From: Thiodiazotropha sp040506975
Lineage (GTDB): Bacteria; Pseudomonadota; Gammaproteobacteria; Chromatiales; Chromatiaceae
Assembly: GCA_965211775.1 (NCBI GenBank)
Contig: OZ242974.1
Location: 3,410,001-3,474,000, forward strand
Length of the DNA: 64,000 nucleotides
Direction of reading: 5' to 3'
The notes beneath the pieces were generated by a model that was not told the DNA's origin, did no database searches, and saw nothing but the letters and a program-made list of their open reading frames with translations. This document shows, in pieces, positions 9,617-18,386 of the stretch. A program made the position numbers and the translations under genes. The first letter of the stretch is position 1. Each line of letters opens with the position of its first letter.

Positions 9617-9930
9617 TTAGTGGCGTGACAACCGCTGATTGCCATCATAACCCCATGGTGACGGGTGGTGGGCGCCAAAGTGTCCAGTATTCGTGCTTCA
9701 AATGGGTAAACACGATGTTGGGTAATGTCAAAAACAGTCTGTTGGGTACTTTTCATGCGATTCGAGATAAACATGTGTCACGTTATCTTGCTGAGTTCGA
9801 ATATCGGTTTAACCGCCGTTTCGATTTACCCGCCATGATTGAACGATTGCTTTTTGCCGCTCTTCGCACTCCACCTATGCCATATCGCCTCTTGAGAATG
9901 GCTGAGGTTTAGGGGTAATCAGGTAAGGTT

Positions 9931-10623
9931 ATGAAAGACGGTAATCCAAAAATGAGGGGGAATCTTCGGTTGTTTGAGGCACTCGGTGACAGTGAGGTCA
10001 TTGCCCGTATTCTTGATGGCGATCATCCATTGTATGAGCTGATTATGAGGCGCTACAACCGCAGGTTATTTCGCTTGGCATATGGCATTCTGACGGACGA
10101 ATCGCTGGCGCAAGATGCGGTCCAGGAAGCCTATGTCAGTGCATTTCAGCATTTGCAACAGTTTCATGGCCCCGATGGCTTCGCTACATGGCTGATGCGT
10201 ATCACATCCCGTATTGCGTTTCGCCTTGCCTGCAAAGAGTCGGGACTGCATGCCGTCTCTCTACCGATTGATGCTGTCAGTTTGACCGCCGATGAATCCA
10301 TCGAGCCTGAAATGACAGCGATGACTGGTGAAATGGTGCGGATGCTGGAAAAAGCGGTGGACAGCCTGCCCCGGGATTTTCGCCTGGTGCTGATGCTGCG
10401 TGAGTTTGAAGGCTTGAGTACTGATGAAACTGCCAAGGCGCTGGACTTGAATCCAGCGACCGTAAAAACTCGACTGCACAGGGCTAAATCGATTCTGCGC
10501 AGCAGATATAAATATCGCCTGGAGGAGGTCAGTGCTCTTGCCTATCCATTTGCAGGCGCCCGCTGTGATGCAATTGTCTATCGGGTGTTCCTGCTCCTGA
10601 AAAAATCCTTCGACCTGCCATGA
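9931..10623 (+). CDS. RNA polymerase ECF sigma factor
   Basis: 230 residues. Region 2 is visible at about residues 35-98, including YNRRLFRLAYGILTDESLAQ and AVQEAYVSAFQHL; region 4 is at about 145-190 (LSTDETAKALDLNPATVKTR). The C-terminal tail GARCDAIVYRVF is typical of a common ECF subgroup. No anti-sigma gene is adjacent; instead a dihaem cytochrome starts 14 bp after the stop, so the two probably form one operon. IS copy C is inserted right at the start codon, so the native promoter and part of the leader now lie 2.6 kb away. Expression must come from the IS end or be lost. An alternative start is ATG 9952. Confidence 0.9.
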   Translation: MKDGNPKMRGNLRLFEALGDSEVIARILDGDHPLYELIMRRYNRRLFRLAYGILTDESLAQDAVQEAYVSAFQHLQQFHGPDGFATWLMRITSRIAFRLACKESGLHAVSLPIDAVSLTADESIEPEMTAMTGEMVRMLEKAVDSLPRDFRLVLMLREFEGLSTDETAKALDLNPATVKTRLHRAKSILRSRYKYRLEEVSALAYPFAGARCDAIVYRVFLLLKKSFDLP

Positions 10624-10637
10624 TGGGAGAACAAATC

Positions 10638-11960
10638 ATGAAATGTCGCGATCAACTGATTGGTATACAACTGCTTACTCTGACATTAACGTTTGCATTA
10701 CCCACCTATGCACAGGCTGCAAACCGATACTTCCATGATGCGGGTCTTTTGTTCGATGTTTTATCCTCTGTATCGAAGGGAAGGCAGACATTCAGACACG
10801 ATACATTCGGTGATGAATCGTTTTGGACAGAACGGTTAAGGTTGCATGAAGCCATTGCCGGTGAGTCATTGGGTGGGGCAGGTCCCGGTGTCGATCCGAC
10901 GACTGCCCTGGCAGTGGGTTTGAAAGTCGACGTCAAAGCCCTTCCGAAAAAACTGCAGCACGCATTGAAACAGGGCAAGGTTGATCTGACCGATCCCGCA
11001 ACAACACTCGCTTTGCTCGAACTCGATGCAGTGGTGGGTGTAAAAGGGAAAGTAGATGATACGGGCAGGCTGGAATCAGTGGGCATCACCTGTGCGCTTT
11101 GCCACAGTACGGTAGATGATTCTTTCGCCGCTGGTATCGGTCGTCGATTGGATGGCTGGGCCAACCGTGATCTCGACCCAGGATTGATTATCGCGCTTGC
11201 GCCGGATCTCTCACCGTTCACTGAACTGTTGAATGTCGATGAGCAAACGGTCAGAAGCGTACTCACGAGTTGGGGACCGGGAAAATTCGATGCTTCCCTG
11301 CTGCTCGACGGCAAGGCTTTTCAGCCGGATGGCAGGTCAGGGGCTGTTTTGATTCCGCCTGCATTTGGCCTGGCAGGCATCAATCTGCATACCTGGACCG
11401 GTTGGGGGTCGATCACTCACTGGAATGCCCTTGTGGCGTCTCTGGAGATGGGCGGCCAAGGTACACTCTATGATCCACGTCTCGATGACTTCGATAAATT
11501 CCCGGTAGCCGCGGCCAATGGATTTGGCGATACCAGACCTGAAGTTGATCGGGTAACACCGAAACTGGCTGTACTGCAACAGTATCAACTTGCGCTCAAA
11601 GCACCTAAGCCACCCCGTCGGAGTTATGATAGCGAGGCGGCCAAACGGGGAAAGCTGCTATTCGAAAACCAGGCTGATTGTGTACGCTGCCATGTACCTC
11701 CACTATTTAGCGAACCAGGCTGGAACCTACATTCCCCGGATGAAATCGGCATTGATGATTTCCAGGCCCGGCGTGGTCCCGGGGATGGTTACCGAACGGC
11801 ACCTCTCAAGGGATTGTGGACTCATAGCAAGGGCGGCTACTACCATGATGGCCGATTCGCCACACTGATGGATGTTGTCGATCACTATGATAGCCACTTT
11901 GGCCTATCTCTCAGTGCCAATGCCAAATCCGACCTGGTCGAATACCTGAAGTCTCTATAG
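10638..11960 (+). CDS. Dihaem c-type cytochrome, periplasmic
   Basis: 440 residues from ATG 10638, preceded by gggaga at a spacing of about 7. A signal peptide ends near AQA (residues 26-28). Two haem-binding motifs are seen, CALCH (about residue 154) and CVRCH (about 352). The second lies in a cytochrome-c peroxidase-like C-terminal domain with KRGKLLFE before it and YYHDGRFATLMDVVDHYD after it. The long middle part (GTLYDPRLDDF) fits a family of dihaem cytochromes with no assigned substrate. It follows the ECF sigma gene, and regulation by it is an inference from position. It is not a standard MauG or CcpA. Confidence 0.82.
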   Translation: MKCRDQLIGIQLLTLTLTFALPTYAQAANRYFHDAGLLFDVLSSVSKGRQTFRHDTFGDESFWTERLRLHEAIAGESLGGAGPGVDPTTALAVGLKVDVKALPKKLQHALKQGKVDLTDPATTLALLELDAVVGVKGKVDDTGRLESVGITCALCHSTVDDSFAAGIGRRLDGWANRDLDPGLIIALAPDLSPFTELLNVDEQTVRSVLTSWGPGKFDASLLLDGKAFQPDGRSGAVLIPPAFGLAGINLHTWTGWGSITHWNALVASLEMGGQGTLYDPRLDDFDKFPVAAANGFGDTRPEVDRVTPKLAVLQQYQLALKAPKPPRRSYDSEAAKRGKLLFENQADCVRCHVPPLFSEPGWNLHSPDEIGIDDFQARRGPGDGYRTAPLKGLWTHSKGGYYHDGRFATLMDVVDHYDSHFGLSLSANAKSDLVEYLKSL

Positions 11961-12090
11961 GTGTCTGTATCAATACAGATAATCCGATTACAGAGGCAGA
12001 CATACGATATCGGCTGCATCAGCAGCCTTCCCTGTTCCGGTCCGCACCTTTATGAAACAGCCAACTCAGGCAGTTTACGATATCGTATTA

Positions 12091-13119
12091 CCTGATTACC
12101 CCTGAGGCTCAGCTATTGAGCCTGTGGTGCAAGCATAATGGAACCTACTGAATAAAAGAGGATTTCATCATGCCGAGAAATACTATTCAATTTCAAAAAG
12201 GTCTTGGTTTGCACGATTTTCTGGAACAATATGGGACCGAGGATCAGTGTCGACAGGCATTGTATGATTTGCGCTGGCCGACGGGCTATGTCTGCCCTGA
12301 GTGCGGCAACACAACAGGCTGTGAACTCAAAAAGCGTCAGATATATCAATGTCACAAGTGCCATCATCAGACTTCCCTGACCGCCGGCAGCATCTTCCAT
12401 GGCACCAAGCTGCCGCTGAGAACGTGGTTTCTTGCGATCTATCTGTTGACCCAACGCAAGAAAAGTATCTCGGCGCTGCAACTTTCCCGCGAAATCGGGG
12501 TGAACTACAATACGGCCTGGCGACTCAAGCATAAGTTGATGCAGGTGATGATGGAACGTGAGCGTGGAAAAAAACTGGCCGGTCGCATCGAATTGGATGA
12601 TGCTTATCTCGGAGGCGAGCAAGCCGGTAAGCGTGGTCGTGGGTCGCGCAACAAAATCCCTTTCGTAGCTGCTGTTGAGACGACGCGGGACGGCAGGCCC
12701 ATGAAAATTCAACTGCGTCGTGCAAGGGGCTTCCGCAAACGTGAAATCGCCCGCTACGCCCGCTCCTGCTTGATGCCTGGCAGCGAAGTCTTTACCGATG
12801 GGCTTTGGTGCTTTAGTGGCGTGACAACCGCTGATTGCCATCATAACCCCATGGTGACGGGTGGTGGGCGCCAAAGTGTCCAGTATTCGTGCTTCAAATG
12901 GGTAAACACGATGTTGGGTAATGTCAAAAACAGTCTGTTGGGTACTTTTCATGCGATTCGAGATAAACATGTGTCGCGTTATCTTGCTGAGTTCGAATAT
13001 CGGTTTAACCGCCGTTTCGATTTACCCGCCATGATTGAACGATTGCTTTTTGCCGCTCTTCGCACTCCACCTATGCCATATCGCCTCTTGAGAATGGCTG
13101 AGGTTTAGGGGTAATCAGG
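12091..13119 (+). mobile_element. IS1595-family insertion sequence, copy D, without target duplication
   Basis: Full 1,029-bp copy. The left flank is TCGTATTA (12083-12090) and the right flank TACTTTTT (13120-13127); they do not match. All other copies here have matching or nearly matching flanks. This suggests a deletion or recombination through this copy after insertion. Confidence 0.95.
12170..13108 (+). CDS. IS1595-family transposase (copy D)
   Basis: Intact 312-codon gene with one change from the majority sequence: Ala for Val in the segment LRRARGFRK. Catalytic and zinc-ribbon residues are all present. Confidence 0.95.
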   Translation: MPRNTIQFQKGLGLHDFLEQYGTEDQCRQALYDLRWPTGYVCPECGNTTGCELKKRQIYQCHKCHHQTSLTAGSIFHGTKLPLRTWFLAIYLLTQRKKSISALQLSREIGVNYNTAWRLKHKLMQVMMERERGKKLAGRIELDDAYLGGEQAGKRGRGSRNKIPFVAAVETTRDGRPMKIQLRRARGFRKREIARYARSCLMPGSEVFTDGLWCFSGVTTADCHHNPMVTGGGRQSVQYSCFKWVNTMLGNVKNSLLGTFHAIRDKHVSRYLAEFEYRFNRRFDLPAMIERLLFAALRTPPMPYRLLRMAEV

Positions 13120-13283
13120 TACTTTTTTATATTTTCCCGTTCTATAGGCACTGCCCTACCCGTTTCACCAAGGATACGCGGTCTCTACAAACCCTTACAT
13201 AAGCAGACCCTCTTGCGACAGACATATCTGCACAGTCGATGGATACTGTCAGCATCGATCAACACGATAACAGAGGACTTGCC

Positions 13284-13658
13284 ATGTTACTCAATCCCAA
13301 AATAATAGTTGCAGCTTCAATAACCCTCTTGTTGAGTGGATGCGGAACGACCAGTAGCCAATACCGCCCAATCGTGGATGGCGACAAGAATTCTAATTAT
13401 GAAGTCGATCTGGTTGCCTGCAGCACCCTCTCCCAGGAAAGGAGGTTCACCAACGATGACGTTAAATCGGAAGCCTTACTGGGTGCGGCAATAGGCGCCC
13501 TGGTTGGCGCTATTGACGAGGGTTCGGAAGGTGCCGTTGGCGGTGCGATAGTCGGTGGTATGCTGGGCGCCGGCGAGCGGGCCTGGGAAACCCGGGAGGA
13601 GCGCAAGTTGATCGTTATCGAATGCATGAAGCAGCGCGGCCACCGGGTGGTCGGTTAG
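13284..13658 (+). CDS. Glycine-zipper lipoprotein, small
   Basis: 124 residues from ATG 13284, which has agagga 7-8 bases upstream; an upstream in-frame ATG at 13239 lacks this and would bury the signal peptide. The lipobox LLLSGC ends at about residue 18, so the product is a lipoprotein. The middle is a glycine-zipper-like stretch, ALLGAAIGALVGAIDEGSEG then GAIVGGMLGAGERAW, similar to SlyB/OmpA-glycine-zipper small proteins that insert in membranes. The function is unknown. A second lipoprotein gene follows 25 bp later, so the two may be cotranscribed. Confidence 0.8.
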   Translation: MLLNPKIIVAASITLLLSGCGTTSSQYRPIVDGDKNSNYEVDLVACSTLSQERRFTNDDVKSEALLGAAIGALVGAIDEGSEGAVGGAIVGGMLGAGERAWETREERKLIVIECMKQRGHRVVG

Positions 13659-13683
13659 ATTGTAATTGTGAGTGGAGATAAAC

Positions 13684-14733
13684 ATGTTTGCGAATAGAGT
13701 GGTTATGTTGGCATGTTTAACCGCATTGCCGATGCTGACCGGCTGTAATGGCGACTCGAATGGAGGCAGGGTTGCGGAATTCGTTTCACTGATTCAACCG
13801 GCTAATTATGAATATGGCAGCGTGACTTTCGATGGGGCAAGCACGACACTTGCCTATACCGGTCTGTTGTTGGTTCAGCCTGAACCACAGCAGGGGTACC
13901 AGGCCTTGGGACTGGCGGCCTTTGGCGAAGATAACCAATCACCTATCCTTACCATGTCGACGGAGAACGGCTTTCTACCCGATTTTAAGTGGGTATTTGT
14001 GAACCTGCCGGATGCCGAAAATGGCTACTACTGCGATCAAATCAGCAGCGTAAAGACAGCATCGACACTCATTGAGGGTGCTGTGGTCTTCTCCGCCAGC
14101 GGGCGGAACTGCTTCGGTACAGGAGAAAACACAGGATTTATAAAAGACATCCACATGAAACTCACTCAATCCATGATTACCGGGGGAACCAGCCAGGTTG
14201 AGATCGATGGGGAGAGGGCCTATCTCGATACGGAGTTTCAACTCGGTGAAAATCTACGCCTGTCAGGGGGATTAGGCACCCGTGCCTACAATCAGATTTT
14301 CGACCTGGTGTCTGATCACCCGGAGGTAACTACAATCGTCGAAGGCACAATATCAGGTTCGATACACGACGACATCAATATGCAGACAGGCAGACTGATC
14401 AGAAAGTCGGGGTTGTCCACTCACCTGACAAGCACCAGCGATATCGCCTCAGGCGCAGTCGATCTGTTTTGCTCAGGCAATCAACGCACCATGGAAGAAG
14501 GCGCAATGTTCGGGGTACATTCCTGGTCTGACTCTGAAAACGGTATCGAAGCGGCGGATCTCCCGGCTGACAGCCCATTGCACAATGCCCAGATCACCTA
14601 TTTCAATGAAATGCTGGGGGAACCGATTGGGAAGGATTTTTACTTTTTCACGATTTATGCCGCTCCAGCCGACGATATCTACCTTATGAGCAGGGCCGAG
14701 ATAGAGTCATTCGGCATTATAACAGAACAGTAG
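13684..14733 (+). CDS. Putative lipoprotein of unknown function
   Basis: 349 residues from ATG 13684, preceded by ggaga with spacing 6; an in-frame ATG at 13672 is less well placed. The lipobox is MLTGC (about residues 17-21). The mature part has a beta-rich composition, with two Cys (CDQ, NCFG) that may form a disulfide, and no domain I recognise. It follows the glycine-zipper lipoprotein directly. No function is proposed. Confidence 0.72.
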   Translation: MFANRVVMLACLTALPMLTGCNGDSNGGRVAEFVSLIQPANYEYGSVTFDGASTTLAYTGLLLVQPEPQQGYQALGLAAFGEDNQSPILTMSTENGFLPDFKWVFVNLPDAENGYYCDQISSVKTASTLIEGAVVFSASGRNCFGTGENTGFIKDIHMKLTQSMITGGTSQVEIDGERAYLDTEFQLGENLRLSGGLGTRAYNQIFDLVSDHPEVTTIVEGTISGSIHDDINMQTGRLIRKSGLSTHLTSTSDIASGAVDLFCSGNQRTMEEGAMFGVHSWSDSENGIEAADLPADSPLHNAQITYFNEMLGEPIGKDFYFFTIYAAPADDIYLMSRAEIESFGIITEQ

Positions 14734-14855
14734 CACCACCATCGATACCCGACCGGCGGGCAGAGAGGCCCGCCTATTCAAATCTCATGCTGAAAGATTG
14801 CTGACGGCACGCTATTTACTGTAAATGTTTGTCGAAAGGAGAAGCAGGATAAGGA

Positions 14856-14873
14856 TATTAGGGCCTGTTAACA
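14856..14873 (+). repeat. Dispersed repeat tattagggcctgttaaca
   Basis: An 18-base sequence that recurs exactly, in reverse orientation, at 21941-21958 in this window. It lies in the 263-bp gap between the lipoprotein and the SGNH hydrolase genes. Its role is unknown. Confidence 0.55.
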
Positions 14874-14996
14874 CTAATCCCTTGAAGATATGTTCGAAAG
14901 ATGAAAAACTCATAATATGCTGCCTATCTAATACCAGCCGTGTAGTGCATGCCGCATATCATTAATTTCAAAATTACAGGAAAGTTGATCTATCCC

Positions 14997-15719
14997 ATGA
15001 AACTTCCCATTTCTTTGTATTTGGCGCTTTTTATATTTTCAATCGCAATATACCCGACTCCGGTTTTGTCGGATAAAGCAGGCGATCAGCCTGGTTCGAA
15101 ACAGATCGTGATGATTGGCGCATCCTATTTGCAAGGCTGGCCCTTAAATGAAATGGCATGTCTTCCGGTTGTCAATAAAGGTATATCCGGTGAGACCTCA
15201 ATTCAGGTTCGTCAGCGCTTTGACGCCGATGCCCTCTCCAATAATCCTGTAGCAGTTATAATCTGGGGCCATATCAACGATTTCTCGAATGCCCCAATGG
15301 AACAGGAAGCGCAGACACGCCAAACAGCAATAGAGAACCTGAAATATATGATAGACCGCACTAAAGAAGCGGGAATCATACCGATAATCGCAACTGAGGT
15401 AACTTTCGGTATGCCATCAGACATAAAAACTTCTGTCATGCAGTTTATCGGAAAAATGTTGGGAAAACGTAGTTTTCAGGATTACATCAGTTCAAATGTT
15501 TTAGCGGTCAATGAATGGATCAGAAACTATGCGAAAGAGCATGGAGTCAGTGTCTTGGAGATTGAACGGTTGATGACCAATTCAGATGGAAACCGCAAGG
15601 AAGGCTATTACACCGAGGATTTGTCACACATCACTAAATTGGCATATCAGGACTTGCAAGTCTTTGCTCAACCATTTTTACAGCAGGCGCTTATCGAAAA
15701 GCATGGCTTGTGCAATTAA
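14997..15719 (+). CDS. SGNH/GDSL-type hydrolase, exported
   Basis: 240 residues from ATG 14997; an in-frame ATG at 14949 would place 16 polar residues before the signal peptide. The signal sequence runs to about residue 25 (VLS). The four SGNH blocks can be followed: VMIGASYLQGW (block I, with Ser in GAS in place of GDS), NKGISGET (block II Gly), WGHINDF (block III Asn), and DLSHITKLAY (block V, Asp and His). Family members are esterases, lipases or carbohydrate deacetylases acting outside the cytoplasm. The substrate is not indicated by neighbours. IS copy E lies 26 bp downstream. Confidence 0.82.
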   Translation: MKLPISLYLALFIFSIAIYPTPVLSDKAGDQPGSKQIVMIGASYLQGWPLNEMACLPVVNKGISGETSIQVRQRFDADALSNNPVAVIIWGHINDFSNAPMEQEAQTRQTAIENLKYMIDRTKEAGIIPIIATEVTFGMPSDIKTSVMQFIGKMLGKRSFQDYISSNVLAVNEWIRNYAKEHGVSVLEIERLMTNSDGNRKEGYYTEDLSHITKLAYQDLQVFAQPFLQQALIEKHGLCN

Positions 15720-15745
15720 GCAGGATACTCTGATTCAAAACTCGA

Positions 15746-16774
15746 CCTGATTACTCATGAGGCTCAGCTATTGAGCCTGTGGTGCAAGCATAATGGAACC
15801 TACTGAATAAAAGAGGATTTCATCATGCCGAGAAATACTATTCAATTTCAAAAAGGTCTTGGTTTGCACGATTTTCTGGAACAATATGGGACCGAGGATC
15901 AGTGTCGACAGGCATTGTATGATTTGCGCTGGCCGACGGGCTATGTCTGCCCTGAGTGCGGCAACACAACAGGCTGTGAACTCAAGAAGCGTCAGATATA
16001 TCAATGTCACAAGTGCCATCATCAGACTTCCCTGACCGCCGGCAGCATCTTCCATGGCACCAAGCTGCCGCTGAGAACGTGGTTTCTTGCGATCTATCTG
16101 TTGACCCAACGCAAGAAAAGTATCTCGGCGCTGCAACTTTCCCGCGAAATCGGGGTGAACTACAATACGGCCTGGCGACTCAAGCATAAGTTGATGCAGG
16201 TGATGATGGAACGTGAGCGTGGAAAAAAACTGGCCGGTCGCATCGAATTGGATGATGCTTATCTCGGAGGCGAGCAAGCCGGTAAGCGTGGTCGTGGGTC
16301 GCGCAACAAAATCCCTTTCGTAGCTGCTGTTGAGACGACGCGGGACGGCAGGCCCATGAAAATTCAACTGCGTCGTGTAAGGGGCTTCCGCAAACGTGAA
16401 ATCGCCCGCTACGCCCGCTCCTGCTTGATGCCTGGCAGCGAAGTCTTTACCGATGGGCTTTGGTGCTTTAGTGGCGTGACAACCGCTGATTGCCATCATA
16501 ACCCCATGGTGACGGGTGGTGGGCGCCAAAGTGTCCAGTATTCGTGCTTCAAATGGGTAAACGCGATGTTGGGTAATGTCAAAAACAGTCTGTTGGGTAC
16601 TTTTCATGCGATTCGAGATAAACATGTGTCGCGTTATCTTGCTGAGTTCGAATATCGGTTTAACCGCCGTTTCGATTTACCCGCCATGATTGAACGATTG
16701 CTTTTTGCCGCTCTTCGCACTCCACCTATGCCATATCGCCTCTTGAGAATGGCTGAGGTTTAGGGGTAATCAGG
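15746..16774 (+). mobile_element. IS1595-family insertion sequence, copy E
   Basis: 1,029 bp with perfect target duplication AAACTCGA (15738-15745 and 16775-16782). The insertion fell on the last codons of the convergent LRR-like gene and replaced its stop codon. Confidence 0.97.
15825..16763 (+). CDS. IS1595-family transposase (copy E)
   Basis: Intact 312-codon gene; differs from the majority by Ala for Thr in FKWVNAMLG. Its 3' end overlaps by 4 bp the altered 3' end of the LRR-like gene on the other strand. Confidence 0.95.
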   Translation: MPRNTIQFQKGLGLHDFLEQYGTEDQCRQALYDLRWPTGYVCPECGNTTGCELKKRQIYQCHKCHHQTSLTAGSIFHGTKLPLRTWFLAIYLLTQRKKSISALQLSREIGVNYNTAWRLKHKLMQVMMERERGKKLAGRIELDDAYLGGEQAGKRGRGSRNKIPFVAAVETTRDGRPMKIQLRRVRGFRKREIARYARSCLMPGSEVFTDGLWCFSGVTTADCHHNPMVTGGGRQSVQYSCFKWVNAMLGNVKNSLLGTFHAIRDKHVSRYLAEFEYRFNRRFDLPAMIERLLFAALRTPPMPYRLLRMAEV

Positions 16775-17503
16775 AAACTCGATATCCCCTCCCACCCTGA
16801 TGTTGCCGGGCAACCGCTTGATTCGCGTACCCGCCAGGTAGAGATCACCACCCACCTGAAGATCCTTGGGCAGTTTTTTGATATCAACGGCCCGAAGATC
16901 AAGCCATTCTCCCACGCTAAGCCCTTTTGGAAGTCGCTTTATCGAAGTACCGACCAGATTCAACCAGCCGCCGATCTTCAAAGCATTAGGCAGCTCCCTG
17001 ACAGGTGTCGCGGACAGATCCAATCCCCCTCCCACCTTGAGGTGCGCGGGAAGTTTGACCAGCTCAGAATTGCCCAGATAGAGATCACCACCCACGGAGA
17101 GATTTTTAGGCAAGTTTTCGATCAGTGTGCCGGAGAGTTCCAGATCTCCCGGCACAATCAAGCCATTGGGCAGCTTCATGATTCTGCTTGCCCGCAGATC
17201 GAGTCCGGCGCCGAGTCTGATACCTTTCGGCAAGTCGCGAATCCTTGTGCTGAACAGACTGAGATTACCGTCGACACGAAGCCTGGGAGGCAACTCCTCG
17301 ATCATCGTATCCGACATATCAAGGTTTCCGGTGACATGCAGACGCTTGGGCAAGCGGACATTATGACTCCCTGAAAGGTCCAGATTACCATGAACAAACA
17401 GGGTCTTAGGTAACCTGATATCCTGGGCTTTGTGAAGATCGAGATCACCTTCGAACTGCTTGCCTATCTGTGAATCACTCACTGGTCTGTTCATGCCTGC
17501 CAT
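16760..17503 (-). CDS. LRR-like protein of ten perfect 20-residue repeats, C-terminus altered by IS
   Basis: 247 residues, no signal peptide. After ~29 residues the protein consists of ten consecutive units of exactly 20 residues with the pattern LPxxLxVxGxLxLxxTxIxx, for example LPKNLSVGGDLYLGNSELVK, plus a final partial unit. This is a leucine-rich-repeat-like solenoid; related proteins occur in bacteria and phages without known function. The last four residues (PDYP) and the stop come from the end of IS copy E. Removing the IS and one target copy gives a TGA directly after DIEF, so the native protein ended four residues earlier. It stands alone; ATG 17494 is an alternative start. Confidence 0.78.
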   Translation of the reverse strand: MAGMNRPVSDSQIGKQFEGDLDLHKAQDIRLPKTLFVHGNLDLSGSHNVRLPKRLHVTGNLDMSDTMIEELPPRLRVDGNLSLFSTRIRDLPKGIRLGAGLDLRASRIMKLPNGLIVPGDLELSGTLIENLPKNLSVGGDLYLGNSELVKLPAHLKVGGGLDLSATPVRELPNALKIGGWLNLVGTSIKRLPKGLSVGEWLDLRAVDIKKLPKDLQVGGDLYLAGTRIKRLPGNIRVGGDIEFPDYP

Positions 17504-17702
17504 AATTCGACTGGATTGTTAAATTTTACCCATTGCACCGGCATCCGGAATATCAATTCTGATAGAATCTCAATTCCAAGCAGAAATATATTAAAGATTG
17601 TTGGCCACAAGCTTAAACCGAGATCATTTCCGTCATGCAGTGACATTGTAACTGGACCCACCTAATTCTGGAATCGCTGATGGAGTACAAGGGGAAAGGA
17701 GA

Positions 17703-18386
17703 TTGAAAATCACGATTTTTCTGCTCATCGTCGCCGCCATTCTCATTGCCGCCTGGTATTTCGAGAACCACCGCCGTGACGCACTTGCGAAAGCGGCCCA
17801 ACGCATCGGTCTCACGCTTGATCCCGGCCAACAGCGACTGCCCCAATTCGTTGATGACGCTGATTTCTATCTTTTCAGCCAGGGACAGCCACTCATACAG
17901 AACATGATGCGAGGCGGACGTATCGGAGACCGTATTTTGGTTTTCAACTACACCTTCGAAGCCACTCAAGGATTTGAAGGCAGGCGTGAAATCCCCAGTT
18001 TGACCGATGAGGGCGTAATCCTGACTCATATGCAAACAGTGGTTGCCTTCCACGAAATCAGCCCTCTGCCACACTTCGATCCGAGTCCGAATGACAGGTC
18101 TAAACGCACGCTCAATACAGACTTCAGAACAGTGGCTTTTGATGAGGCCCCGAACTTTACTCAAAACTACCGTCTGGCCGCCCGTGAAGAGGCGAAAGTG
18201 AGATCATTATTCAATAATGACCTGCTGACCCATTTCGCCAGCAATCCCGGCTGGGTGGTTGAGAGTCGGGGCGATCGAGTGATCTTTTACCAGAAAGACA
18301 GGCGAGTTGATCCTGAACTGATAACAGAATTCATCGATCAGGCCCACTCCCTGCTAGACCTTTTGCGTAGTCAGCAGAGCCGGTAA
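17703..18386 (+). CDS. Membrane-anchored protein of unknown function
   Basis: 227 residues. An N-terminal hydrophobic segment (about 3-19, IFLLIVAAILIAAWYF) is followed by a soluble domain with no domain I recognise; the topology suggests a single-pass inner-membrane anchor. The start is unclear: the frame opens with TTG 17703, and an aaaggaga sequence sits only one to two bases before it. A later non-ATG start is possible. No neighbour points to a role. Confidence 0.6.
   Translation: MKITIFLLIVAAILIAAWYFENHRRDALAKAAQRIGLTLDPGQQRLPQFVDDADFYLFSQGQPLIQNMMRGGRIGDRILVFNYTFEATQGFEGRREIPSLTDEGVILTHMQTVVAFHEISPLPHFDPSPNDRSKRTLNTDFRTVAFDEAPNFTQNYRLAAREEAKVRSLFNNDLLTHFASNPGWVVESRGDRVIFYQKDRRVDPELITEFIDQAHSLLDLLRSQQSR

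Larger units (their letters stand above)
7410..9912 (+). pseudogene. IS1595-family transposase (copy C), interrupted by IS1380 type 1
   Basis: Reading runs from ATG 7410 to TTAG at 8053-8056, breaking within the segment TDGLWCFS, directly after the second catalytic Asp. It resumes in frame at 9621 after the nested element and its duplicate TTAG, and stops at 9912. Removing 8057-9620 restores the full 312-codon frame. The Glu-containing C-terminus is on the far side, so neither half can be active. Confidence 0.95.
7331..9923 (+). mobile_element. IS1595-family insertion sequence, copy C, split by a nested IS1380
   Basis: The IS1595 parts are 7331-8056 and 9617-9923. The outer target duplication TAAGGTTA is perfect (7323-7330 and 9924-9931), and its final A is the first base of the ECF sigma ATG. 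The nested IS1380 duplicated TTAG. Copies C and I share the internal variants aataccattc and aaaaaggcc, so they form a sublineage. Confidence 0.96.
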
